Of a stretch of 64,000 bases of DNA, positions 10,318 to 21,994 are shown piece after piece (positions within the stretch are counted from its first letter, which is position 1; each line of letters opens with the position of its first letter). The notes below the pieces were generated by a model. The model did no database searches, was not told the origin of the DNA, and saw nothing but the letters and a program-made list of their open reading frames with translations. The stretch lies in contig JAUEDM010000005.1 in assembly GCA_033439685.1 (NCBI GenBank), positions 1,984,001 to 2,048,000 on the forward strand. The letters are read 5' to 3'. This stretch comes from Apodospora peruviana (taxonomy: Eukaryota; Ascomycota; Sordariomycetes; Sordariales; Lasiosphaeriaceae). Both the position numbers and the translations under genes were made by a program.

Positions 10318-12508
10318 GACATTCGAAGACCCGCAATGATACAGAGGATGATGCCCTTTAAGTCATCTGGGACTGAGGCGAGTTGGGTAGGGTGAGAACA
10401 GGGTGCCTGGGCATCTCAGAGAGACGAGATCTGGTTCGGGATCAATGTACCCTGCTCTGTTACGCCATGTTCCCACCATCAAAACGGGCAAGAGGATGGC
10501 AGAGAATGACAAAAAAGAAACAAGCCAACACGACTTTGAGCGTGTTCGGGACCGGCGCCTCCACCGAAAAAAGGCTACTATTGGGGGGTTACCCAAAAAG
10601 GTACGGGAAAAATGAAACCTGCCGGGTGCCAGTTGGCCTTTGGGGGCTACATAGACTTGGGTAAGATGTCTTAAGGTTCCCGTCGTATAGGCTGGCAGGT
10701 ATAGGTAGGGCCGGAAGCGTCCGTCTTCTAGGCGGATGTATAGAAGAGGGATTGGAGAAGAACAATGTTACAGAACGGCGCAATTGTGGGTAAAGGGAGG
10801 GCCACTTTCGCGATGGGGTATGTCTAGTCGTCCCAATAGCGCCCCAGGCCAGGCCCGACTTAGAGACCCTGGGGATAAGGCGAGATTCGCTGAGCTCGAG
10901 GATAGGTAACCCGGAAGGGATATGAGTGCTACCACGACGACAACGATGGAGAAGCTGGTCGCAACCCCTTGGCGCACCGTTCCGGCCAGGCTCCGGCGAA
11001 ACTGATGCTGTATCAGAGACAAAAAGAAAGGCAAATGGGCCAAGGACCAATATTTGGACAAAGTTACGAATATTGCGATATTGCGTGCAAAGAGACCGAA
11101 GTGGCGGCTGGCCAGTGACAAGGCCAAGCAGCTGTGTGTAACAAGCAGGGAAAGGAACGAGGGGGCGGGCCTGCACTCTGCAGAACGGCAACGGCACCTG
11201 CAATAAGGGATGGAAGGGATGGAGGGACAGATGGATGGAATGGATCCATCATTGTGAGACGAATTACCTTAGGTGTGCCTTTGTCGGGGGCCGCCTCCTC
11301 ATCCGCTATCCCCTCTAGACCGATTGCTTCGTTGCGGGCGCTGACGCCAGGGGAGGTAACGTTGCAAGTGAATTTTGGTGGCAGGTTTCGTGGAGAAGTG
11401 AGGTGAGGTGAGGAGAAAATCGAAGCGCGGGGGATAGCTCACGGGCCACATGCCTCCCCAAGGGCCTAAAAAGCTTGTTTCCAGTTAGTGCTCAGCTCCG
11501 GCGCTTTCGGCTGCTGGAAGTTCAGATTAGCAGCCCAGTGGAGATAGATTGCTCCCGCCGACCCGTGGCTGCCATCTTGCAGTCGTTTCAACAGTTCATC
11601 TCATCATCTTATCATCTAGAAGTCTGGAAGGTGCCGGGTTGAACGGCAAAATTCATCTGTTTGAGACTTCCCGTGCCATGTCATACGAAATGATCTTGAT
11701 GGACTTTCTGCAGGTGCTGCATAACGGAACGGAGAAAATATTCGAAAGAATAAACACTTGAGGCTCTCGCTCATTCGTTTGTCGTCAGCCTCATTTGGTG
11801 GGGTAAGAAATCCGACCAACCGTGCGTGTCATGAGGCACTGGTACTCTATATCACGTGTGCGATGACAACAGTACACTTCAAGAATCACATGGTGAGGGC
11901 ATCCACTAACACTTCAGCGAATCTGTATTTCAGCAAAACGCAATCAGTAGCAAAACTTATCGGACAATGAGAGATTTCTCACCGACTTGTGCGTTCACAA
12001 CGTGGTAGAAGTCTATCACAGGAGATACTCAGCTGAGTGTCTCTTCCTCCTTCCCTCGCCAGTGCTGTGATCCAAGGTGATACGGGAATACCCAACACGG
12101 TGGGGTCGGTCTTTCTGGTAAGGGATGGGCAAGGGGGAAGGTGTGAAAGCATAATACGTTCCATTCGTGGTCCACTGGTGATCACTCTTTCTCTGCTTGT
12201 CATGGTCATCGACCCGTCGCCGCGCCGGTGCTATCCGCCTTCCGAAATCCACAAACATCCGTCCGCCGGCCTCAGGGCAGTTGCCACTCACGGCGAATTT
12301 GGTTCGAGTCGGTCCCAAACTCTCTTTCCCGGCATTATGGAAACCATAAACCGCTTCTCAGGTCTCCATACCTGGCATGAGGCTTGTTCATTTCTGCTCT
12401 TTCTTTCCTTCCAAACCCAACCCAACCTACTTTGATCAACATCTTTCTTTCCATACTCTCCCTACAGCTACAGACCTATCATCACAGGACTATTATTCTA
12501 CAGACAAG
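10318..12508. other. Divergent upstream region between hxk3-like and dam1-like genes
   Basis: About 2.2 kb separates the two head-to-head starts. No gene is convincing: the 204-codon minus-strand frame at 10589-11203 has no motif and biased composition. Long pyrimidine-rich stretches precede the deaminase ATG (about 12395-12480), typical of fungal core promoters. Co-regulation from this interval is plausible. Confidence 0.55.
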
Positions 12509-13823
12509 ATGAGGCTCATCATTCGAGACGACTCGAGTGAGGCCAGTGCCTACGTGGCCAACTACATCATCGACAGAATCAAGCACTTCGGTCCCACACC
12601 AGCACATCCTTTTGTCCTAGGACTTCCCACAGGATCAAGTCCACTGGGCGTTTACAAGATACTTGTGGAGAAATATAAGGCCGGCGAGGTATGGCAAGGA
12701 TGATGTATATCTTGATGGCGTCGAGCAAGGCTGATTGGGACAAACGGTTGAACAGATCTCTTTCGAAAATGTCATCACTTTTAACATGGTATAGACCATA
12801 TATAAACCTCGCTGTATTCATCTTCAACCTCTAACCTCGGATAGGACGAGTACATCGGCATCCCACGGGACCACCCAGAGAGCTACCACTCCTTTATGTG
12901 GAAGCACTTCTTTTCCCACGTCAACATCCATCCCAACAACGTCAACATCCTTAACGGCAGCGCTCCGAACCTGGAAGCCGAGTGTGTCGAATACGAGAGC
13001 AAGATCAAGGCCGCAGGCGGCATCGATCTCTTCCTAGCCGGTATTGGCGAAGACGGACACATCGCCTTCAACGAGCCCGGATCCAGTCTCGCCTCGCGCA
13101 CCCGCGTCAAGACTCTGGCGTATGATACCATCCTAGCCAACAGCCGCTTCTTTAACAATGACCTTGACAAGGTACCCAAGATGGCCTTGACCGTTGGTGT
13201 GCAGACTGTCCTCGAGTCCCGCGAGGTCGTCGCCATCATCCTAGGTGCACGCAAGGCACTGGCACTACAGCGCTGTATCGAGCAAGGTGTAAACCACATG
13301 TGGACCTTGTCCAGCCTCCAACTACATCCTCACCCAATGATTGTCTGCGACGAGGATGCCACCCTCGAGCTGCAGGTCAAGACGGTCAAGGTATATCAAC
13401 GTCTCTTACACTCCACACTCTTGGCCTATTTCTAACCAAAACCCTTCCAATTGTCAGTACTTCAAAAGCATCGAGAAGGTCGCTCTCGCGCAAGGCTTCG
13501 AGCAGATCCTGCCCTCTAAGATCCGCACAGGCCCGAGCCCGGTGCCAGTGCCGCAGGCCATCTTCGTCGACGAGGTTCAGTCGCCCACCATTCTCACACC
13601 ACAGCCCACTACATCAAGGCTTCTGCGGCCCGCCGCTCCGGCGGCGGAATACCCCGTTCGTTCCGTGTCGCCCGACCTGGTTCCCGATCGGATGGCTTCG
13701 CGTCTCCCCGATCCGACCTTCGTCCGCCGGTTAACGCCGAATCCAGAGGAGCAGCAGCAGAAGCAGAATGATGTTGTGTCGATAAGCCCCTTCTCTCCCC
13801 GCGTCAATGCCGTTGGCGCTTGA
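12509..13823 (+). CDS. dam1: Glucosamine-6-phosphate deaminase/isomerase (NagB family)
   Basis: Exons are 12509-12688, 12756-12788 (33 nt), 12845-13390 and 13458-13823, giving 374 aa. The enzyme converts glucosamine-6-phosphate to fructose-6-phosphate and ammonia, linking GlcNAc use to glycolysis. LGLPTGSSPLGVY at about 40-52 is the phosphate-binding loop. The mini-exon encodes SFENVITFNM and joins DEYIGIP, placing Asp72. GIGEDGHIAFNEP supplies Asp141, His143 and Glu148, the same numbers as the E. coli NagB catalytic residues. About 90 residues beyond the usual NagB end form a Pro/Ser-rich tail, seen in fungal forms but of unknown role. The gene faces away from the hexokinase-like gene and is tail-to-tail with a P450. 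Confidence 0.95.
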
Positions 13824-14289
13824 TTTCCGCCACACGTTGTAAGGATAGGAACGCAGACACTTTCGCTGAAAGGCTTTTGGCTAGTTTGCTTGGTATTTCG
13901 TTTTCTTTAAGTCGGTTAAAGTAAGAATGTGACTACCTGAGAGGAAATATCTCGATGTAGGTATGGAATGTTTTGAAGCAGAGCCCAATATCTTTCCACA
14001 CGGCTATGTTATACAAGTTAGCAGGCACCTACCTAGGCAAGGCATCTTGGAGTAGAATGTCCCTTAGAGAGTTATATTATGCTTCATTAGATGGGTAGTT
14101 AATATCCTGTGAGTCGTATCAAATAACGTGCAGCACTTCCGCCTTTTCAACTCTCTCCAAACAAACCCTCCTTGATCAGCCCTGAATCGTATACACCTGT
14201 TGTCGCGGAAGTCTAGGTAGGTATATGTAGCCCAAACGCACCCCTTATTCCCCAGTCCCAGGCCATTATGAGATATATGGACATAACGA
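13824..14289. other. Shared 3' region of dam1-like and P450 genes
   Basis: This 466-base gap lies between two convergent stop codons. It contains AT-rich stretches and an ACCTACCTAGG motif near 14027. No gene seen. Confidence 0.7.
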
Positions 14290-16074
14290 TTAAACAACCT
14301 CGATCCTCCTTCCATCCCTCACCACCACTCTCACCATGACATCCTCCTTTGGCTCCAGTATATGCACCGGCAAGACGCCATCTTCCTTTGCAGGTGCCCT
14401 GATCTTCTCCCCGCCTCTCTGCTTCCCCGACTCTGCCGGTTCCAGATCAAACGTCAAGACAATCATGGCCACAAACGCCAAGATCTCGTTCGTTGCAAAG
14501 TGCCTTCCAGGACAGAGCGTCTTGCCTCCGCCGAACGCCCGAAACGCCGCCGGGTGAACACCACTTACGTTGTTCCCGCCTATTGTTCCGTTACTGCTGT
14601 TCAAGCTGCTCGTACTACTATTGGTACTAGTACTCTTCATGCTGATCCCATTCCCATTCCCATTTGTCTCGGTCTTCAAAAACCTTCTCTCATTAAACTC
14701 ATTCGCGTCCTGCCCCCAGATCCGCGGGTCGGCATGCATCACGCCGCCAGCAATCTGCACGACGCTATCCTTTTGCAAAAACCACTTGCCCGCGAGCACC
14801 GTGTCCGTCTTCACCAGTCTGGTCGAGTAGTTGTCCGACCCGACGCGCAAACATTCCCGGAACACAGCCGTCAGCGCCGGGCACGACCCGTTTTTTACTC
14901 GCTCCAGGCTCAACACCCTCACGCTATCACTCCCCTTGACAGTGACGGCCTCCAACAACTCCCGCCTCACAGCCTCCAACAACCTCTCCCGTGCAAAGAT
15001 CTGCAGCACAACCCAAAACGTCGTAGTAGCCGTGTTCACGATCCCAGCAAAAAGGAACGACACCTCCGATCTCGAAGCCGCTTGCAAAGTCCAGCCGTGC
15101 CTGAGCGCAATCTCGACACGGTTCTTCACGATTTTTGACGCAGACGACTTATGTTTCTCCTGCTCCAGATATTTTGTTAGAGCAGCCGCCAGCGCCTCCC
15201 TTCCGTAGTACGGCTTCCTCGCCGTGACGGACGGCAGAATATTCATCAGTAAGCTGCCCAGCCCGTGATCGAAGTCCCAAAACGCCTCTTCTAGTCTTTG
15301 GTCTTTGGAGATGGGGTTTTCGGGTCCGTACAGAAACTCGGCCGTGCCGATCGTCACAAAGTGTCTGACCCAATGGAGGAGACTGACTGTTTCTGGGGTG
15401 CTGTGTTTAGTAACGTAAGCATTTACCTGGGCAGCCAATTCCTGCGCCGCCCCTAAACTGAGCTCGTTGAGCGCCTCGCCTGGACCGAGGTAGCTGTACA
15501 CCATGTCGTGCATGTCAGCCAGAAACCCGCGCCGCTCGCCCGGTTCGGGGTCGAGGTGCTGGCGGACGATGTCGACGGTCGCGGTGTCGAGGCCGAGCAC
15601 GCGCTTGGTGATGTCCGGAATTAGCGGAGTGAACGACAGGGCCTTGGAGGCGCGTTGCACGGCTGCCGCGAGCGACGGGTCTGTTACGATGTAGATGCGT
15701 GATTTGAGAACTGGGAGGGTGAAAATTGGTTTGTCTCGGTTGCGGAGGCTATTATGCCACAGAATTTAGTATATGTTTTGAGAAAGAGAGAGAGAGAGAA
15801 GGGAAACTCACCCTATGTTTTTGATATAGCGACCACCTTCGACAGCCATCCCGAGGAGATGGCCGATAAAGGGGATGGTCGAAGGTATGATTGGCGGCTC
15901 ATCGGGGTGTGACGGCTGCTTTTGGAGATGGTAGAGAAGGGCGTAGAGACTGAGGGTGATGGCGAGCACCGAGGTGAACAACACGGTTCCTCCGGGAGCA
16001 GCAGGTGCCGCCGCATCTCCGACGATACCGTCGTCGAAATACCGGAGGAAGGTCGAGTTGAACTGATCCAGCAT
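14290..16074 (-). CDS. Cytochrome P450 monooxygenase
   Basis: Two exons, 16074-15812 and 15748-14290, encode 573 aa. A single N-terminal membrane anchor lies at about residues 30-50 (hydrophobic VLFTSVLAITLSLYALLYHL), followed by a Pro-rich hinge. The I-helix reads FAGIVNTATTTFW, the K-helix ECLR is the ExxR motif, and the heme loop is FGGGKTLCPGRHFA with the axial Cys at about 500. The AG-VN-T I-helix and FGGG heme loop resemble the CYP7/CYP8-like group of fungal P450s rather than sterol CYP51. An unusual insert of about 40 Asn/Ser/Thr/Gly-rich residues precedes the heme loop. The substrate is unknown, and nothing links it to GlcNAc use except position. The intron contains a (GA)n tract. Confidence 0.92.
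15783..15800. repeat. (GA)n microsatellite in P450 intron
   Basis: A short GAGAGA run lies in the single intron of the P450. On the coding strand it is a CT-rich stretch that could act as part of the intron pyrimidine tract. Confidence 0.8.
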
Positions 16075-16984
16075 GATGATGAATGATGTGTTATCAGATC
16101 ACGCGATTACATGCCCAGTTTTGGTCGTTGAGAGAAGGGAAGCAGCATAAAGGGATTCCCGATCTTGAGACGAGATGAAAAGAGAAGTGCAAGGAAAATG
16201 AGATCAGTCATGAATTAATCAATCCAATATGGCTTCTGTTATTAGGTATTTTTCTTTTTTCTTCTCCTCGCGCCATCTGTGGAATCCGAACAAGTTAATA
16301 CGACAGAACAAACCAGAACGAAAAAAAAGACAATAAAAGGCAAGCAACCATCCTCTCCAGCGCTCGAACATGCCATTTTGGAGTCTGTGTGCGTTGGATG
16401 TCGGAGCACCTCCTTCCCAATTTAAATTACAACGGGTAAGTAGAGTTGGTCGCATTGGCGAATGACGGCGAGCACACCGCATCTTACTCGATCTCTCCAA
16501 ACACGCTTCCCTTGGCATTGTCAACCTATCAGAAAGGGAGTCCCCGTGAGAGTGGACAAATTGCATCTTTAAAACGCCACAGGAACCAACCTCCAGATTT
16601 GCACACTGCCTGTACGATGGAACCTGACATATCTACCAGCAGCCGAGGCCCTACTTACCATCGGTTTACAAGTCCGTATCGGCCTCTGTCTGGCATCAAG
16701 CACACCAATCCAGGAAACGAAGATATAAAACATTGCTTAAAACCCGTCATTTATAACTGAGTATATATCCGCTAACCACAAGCAACATCTAACCTACCCA
16801 ACTAAAATACCCAGTACACATGATCGCTACTGCAACATCTCAACTCCCGTTCGCTCCTTTTTTATCCCTATACCATCAAGTCGATCGTTCAAGCTGCCAG
16901 CCTTCCAAGTAGCTTGCTCTGCCTTTGCACCGTAACCGCTCCAGGTAGACGCCCAGCGCGTCTTACTCAAAAAGGGGATTACTC
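16075..16984. other. Intergenic, P450 promoter side and PAN2 3' flank
   Basis: No gene supported. Short frames at 16219-16566 and 16446-16760 lack motifs. The left part should contain the P450 promoter and the right part the PAN2 3' UTR. Confidence 0.6.
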
Positions 16985-19900
16985 CTAGATCCGGTCCCTA
17001 AAAGGCGACCCCGACGACCCAGGAGTAAAAGCACCACTCCCTTCCACAAATCCGCCACCACCAGCCTTACTAGGTGTATTCGGCGCCGAAAACACCGGTG
17101 GCGGCAACAACCCACCAGCAGCATCAATAGGCGCAATAGAAGGAATCGGCGGCGTATCCGTCCTGAGCACCACACTATCCCTCGCTCTCGGCGCCTGGAA
17201 ATTCGTCAACCGCCCGTACCGGTAGATATCGTCCAGATACTCCTCCATCACCCCGGCATCCGTAAACTCCAAATACTTCCTGTACAGCTTCAGCGCCGTC
17301 TTGGCATCCTCGATCGAGTCGTGCGTCTCGAGTTGGATATTCTCTTTAAGAAGGTACGACGCCAGGAACGAGAGCTTGAGTTTGCGCGGCTTGATGTAGA
17401 AGAGCTCGATGGTATCCACCACTTGCGCGCGCGGGACCTGGATATTGATGACGCGGAAATCCTGCTTCAGGCCGTGACCCAAAAACTTGCACCCCAAATT
17501 GAGTAGCACCCACAGCTTCTTGTAGGCCACCTTCAGAGAAACCAGATTGTGCTTGCTCGTGCGGGCGTCGAGATCGCCGGGGCTGATGCCCGAGTACTGA
17601 GTTAAATAATCCACCACGGTGTCGCGGATCTCAATGTAATCATCGATAAACGCCGCCCCTTCGTCTTCGCCTTGGCCGCGGACGACAGATACTCGAGCCA
17701 GCGCGTGCACCATAGGCCGGATGATCTCTCTAACGCCGTCTGAATTAAATTGGATCTCCTTCTGCTTGATCGAGACAAATTCTGTGTCGAGCGCGACAAT
17801 GGTCTCTGGCCCGGGGTTTTCTGTCCTTGGATCAAGGACACGATAGGTTTTCCCTTCCGATGGAGGGCTGAGATCCTTGAACAGGATTGACGTGTCCAAG
17901 TTGGTCTTCCAGTCCATGCTCGACTGATGATTGGCCGCCTTCAGGTGGTACAAGAGCACCGAAGGCGTCTTCCACGTTTTATTGAACGTGAGTGCCTCCG
18001 CAGCCGAGACGGCGCGCACCGAAAAGTCATTAAAAATATGCCATTGGCTTTCCTCTGATGGTTTGGCTTCAGCATGGGCAACTAAGACAACGATAGTCGT
18101 TAGTATCTCTGCGATTTCGAGAAAGCTTATCCTTTCCCACGATGTGATACTGAAATGCAGAAAAAAACGACGGGGAACAAGACTCACCATTAACTATCCC
18201 CACGAGATGCGGCGGCTTCTGCACCGCCGCACCACCGCCAGCATCGATATTCACAACCAGCCCAACCAGCGAATAGACAGTTATGTTATGTATCTTCCGC
18301 TGCATGTGTAGCTTCAGATCCTGGCCTTCGAAGCAAAAAAACTGTCCCTTGTCAACAATGATGCCAATCTCCTCGGGGAGCCAGCCGGGCGTTTCCCACA
18401 GCTTTCTAATCTCGACTGAGCTGACGGCCGCGTTGAGCGCCAGCACCGCCCCGACAGAATGTATCGTCTTGCGCATCTGCAGGTTCTGATAGCGCGTGCA
18501 TCTGCTGCACCACCCCTTGGAGATCATCTCGCGCTCAACGCTCATCTTGAGTACTTGCGAAAACGTCGTCTTCGGCGCCCTGTTGTTACCGGCGCCACCT
18601 CTAACACCACCAGCCGGCGGCTTTGGGGGCGGATACATTAAGTCGTTCACATAAGTCGTCCCCGGGCGCGATGACTCGTTCTTGCAGTGCGTGCACTTTA
18701 TCGCAACGACCGCAGAGGTCGCGAGCACCTTGGACGCCAGCTCGCTCATGTTCCCTGGTTGCTGGAACTTAAACAAATTCTCTTCAAGCTTAGTCGAAGC
18801 GGCGGGTATGCTGCAGTATTCTTGGTATATCCTGTCAAGGAGAAATCGGCTAAGCCCCTGGGCCATAATGGTCGGGGACGCCACGCTCTTGACGTCGTCC
18901 TCAAGCAAGCCCAGTTGTGCCGCTGTTTTTGGTATGACAGTTAGCCAAAATCCCGCACTCATGAACCCCCAGAGCAGAGAGTCGTGAGGCCAAAACCAAC
19001 GAACCTTGTGTAGTATTGCCGAGAGCCTTCAGCATGTTAGTAGCTTGACATGTAGAAACCTCGGCTTTCTGTAACATGTCGAAAACATAACCCAGCTCAC
19101 ATAAGAGACAAGGGTCAACGATACAAGCTGTTGCGGCATGTTGTAGAGCCAAGTTTCGTAGCAAGGGGGTATAATGTATGAGTTGAATAAATGAGTTAGC
19201 GTAGGAATTCGTAATGTGATTTTCCAACCCGGCGTAGCGGGTTTTATTGTAATAACTGCCACACGGTAAGCATCCTGTGAAGCAATAAAAGGTGCCACAC
19301 AGGCAGGAACTACTCACCCAAAGTCAAAGTCATCAACTCCAAACTTGGAGTATTTGATCTCAAGGTTCATATACATAGGCGTGGCCTCGGGTTTCAGGCT
19401 CTCCAGCTCAGTATTGGACCCTGATGCCGCACCTTGGTCTAGTCCTTTAGTCTCAACAGCAGACACGATTCTGGAAGACTTGGCCAATTCTCTTGCCTTC
19501 TCGCTCAGAAACTTTGGCGGTTGCAGCGCATTGTTGGCCTTTAGATTTGCCCTCGTATCCTCATACTGATTTCTCAACAAACCTCTGGTATTTCTCCCAT
19601 AAAATCCAAATTCGGTCTTCTTGAGATTACCCAGAAAAGCCTGATCAAACTGCACGGGAGGCGCCCCAACGTCGGAGATCAGGTCTGCTGGTAACGCCGA
19701 GAACAGCGGTTCCCGGTAATAGGGCATCCCGATACTGCTTATGGGAGTATCGTGCGACCAGTCCATCGGGGGCGTTGGAGCTTCCGGTCCGGGCAACTCG
19801 GGTTGCAGAGCCAGATCGGTGAAGTGGATCTTAGTTGGAGAACCCCATAGGCGGATTTTGCATTCCGAGTCGGCCATTACGAGGGCCTCCCCCGACGGTG

Positions 19901-21003
19901 CAATCTCGAACAAGCCGAGGTAGGAGGTGATATTCGCGTATCGGACTTTGCTCGTGTTAGGATTCATAAGATCCACAACGTGCATCTGCCCCTGCTGAGA
20001 GACGACAATGCTGGTCGTGAGCATGCGTGGGTGCAGCCTGACGTGGGCCGCCAGCGGCGGGAACGGCATGGGCTTCATCGATGTCATATTCTTGAGATCG
20101 AACACATTGACGTACGGATCCAGCATGTAAGTTTGGGCTGCTTGCTGCTTAAGAGAGCCACCACAAGTGACGATAAAATCGCTCTGGGCGTCCATGTCGT
20201 TGATATAAGATGTGTGTGCCTGCCAACTCCTCACCGGCCTGAGCGATAACGGATCTATGAGGTCGACAGATCCCGTCTTGGTGGCGGCGCAAATATGAGC
20301 TCTGCCCTTCTTCATAATGGTATAATGATGTTCGGTAGGAACCTTGTACAAATTAGCGACTATATACTCCCTGTTCAGAGGTGAGGGACCAACCTGCTTG
20401 ACAATTTCGCCCTTGTTGACGTCGATAACAAACATGGTGTTCTGCGCGCCCGCGAGCAGGATCTCAGATGCTCCTTTGGAGGTGAAGCTCATGCAATGCA
20501 AGTCTTTCATGTCGCCGTGCCTACAGCAAATCGGTTTGGTCAGCTTGACTCGCAACTATTGTGCCAATCCTGTGCCTCCTTCTTTACCGCACTACCATAC
20601 CGTATATTCCAAATAGCGGGCCCCCGGCGCATCGCCATGTGGACGCACCGGGTACCAAGTACAATAACGCCCCGATCATGGAAAAGGAATTGGCGGACCG
20701 GGCCCTCGGAACGAGGCTGTATTCTAAAGGCAGTATACCGCTGTAGGTCTCTCAGATCAAACCGGAAGGACACCACTCGACCCTGGTAGAGAAGATGTAT
20801 CAGTTAGCAGCTAGAACATGCCGAGGAGGAGGAAGAGAGGTTGGGATGCGCATGCCCACCTGATCATTGCCAGCCCAGAGAAGCTCCTGGCCAGTATCAA
20901 AAGCCAAGGCGGTCGCCGGCCTCGGGAGCTCGTGGTTCGTCGCCGGGAAGGCGACACAGGTGACCTGCTCGGAGAAAGCATCGGCGTTAGTAAACGAATC
21001 CAT
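16985..21003 (-). CDS. PAN2: PAN2, catalytic subunit of the Pan2-Pan3 poly(A) deadenylase
   Basis: Six minus-strand exons (21003-20860, 20782-20601, 20520-19318, 19255-19005, 18922-18188, 18081-16985) give 1203 aa, within the family range. Pan2 shortens mRNA poly(A) tails in the cytoplasm together with Pan3. The N-terminal third is a WD40 propeller (starts near CVAFPA and ELLWAGND). A linker and then an inactive ubiquitin-hydrolase-like domain follow (GLENHITNSYANS, with no catalytic Cys; CxxC pairs later). The C-terminal DEDD exonuclease has ALDTEFV near 936-942 (Exo I), HGLKQDFRVIN (Exo II) and HDSIEDAKTALKLY (Exo III). A Gly/Pro/Ser-rich tail ends the protein. Splice junctions rebuild FDFGYYNKTRY and NDQGRVVSF. 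The start is the first ATG before the conserved propeller. Confidence 0.96.
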
Positions 21004-21994
21004 AAGGTAGCTAGCCGCCGTTGCTGCTGCTTGTCGGTTCCGCGCAGGAGGTTGTCGACGAGAAATTGTTCCAGCAGGTTAGTATCGCGATCGCGGGGCG
21101 CCGTCATTGACGCAAGCGCGATCGCAGACTGTCAAGGTGCCAACACGCAGGCTCGAGCTCGTCCGACAAGAAGTTAGAAAATGCAAATTGCGCGCACTTG
21201 CCTCGTCCCAATCCGCGTCCATTGCTTATTTCGTCCCAAGTCACATCTTCAACCAAAAACTAGCAATCACCATAAAAGCAAGTCAAATCGTTCTTCCCAA
21301 AAAAGAAAAAAAAAAGGTCGCTGGTGACTCGGTTCGTTCGTTGCAAACTCTCAACGGGAGCATTCATGTTTGTGAATCCCCACACCTTCCCCCTCCTGAG
21401 CTCCCACTTCTTAGCCGTGCGTTCTCAGCCTTGCCTTCAGGGCGGCACCCTGGCTTGCGTGACAGGGGTTGTCCGTGTTGACTCGTTGAGGGCTCTTTAT
21501 GAAGTGGGGCCGGGCCTTTGGGGACAACTCACATACAGACCAGATATTTCACCGCTACGGAATGCAACAGAACATGAACTACGATATTTTTGGGGGCTCT
21601 CAAACTCTCTCTCGATCTCTACAGCAACTCAACTTTTATTGCAATTTCTATATCAACGTCTCAAATCTTCTAATCAGCATCTGCGACCTGAAAAGGAGAT
21701 ATCGCGCCCGGCAGCATAAGGATTATGGAAATGGCCTCAACCACTGTTCACAACTCAGTTCATGAACATGTTGGCAATAGCTAAAAATATTTAATATGTA
21801 CTAGGTCTCGTCTTGCCAGATCAGAGGTATACCGACAATCATGTCATACCGCAGAACGAAAACAGGCCATGCCACCAAACGCCAGAAAGCGGATAGGAAA
21901 TCACTCACGATACAGCTCCGAATAAAACATGAAAGGAAAAGTTCAGTCGCTCGGCGAAGACTTCGGACGCTCAAAATCCAGCAACACAAATCGC
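21004..21994. other. Intergenic, PAN2 upstream and carrier 3' flank
   Basis: The region contains an A-rich run at about 21299-21316 and AT-rich stretches near 21640-21800. Plus-strand frames at 21107-21481 and 21324-21719 have no recognisable features. No gene supported. Confidence 0.6.

Noticed and set aside
10589..11203. 204-codon minus-strand frame between hexokinase and deaminase genes
   Set aside because: Pro/Ser/Arg-rich, no motif, no splice partner. Probably chance in a GC-rich promoter region.
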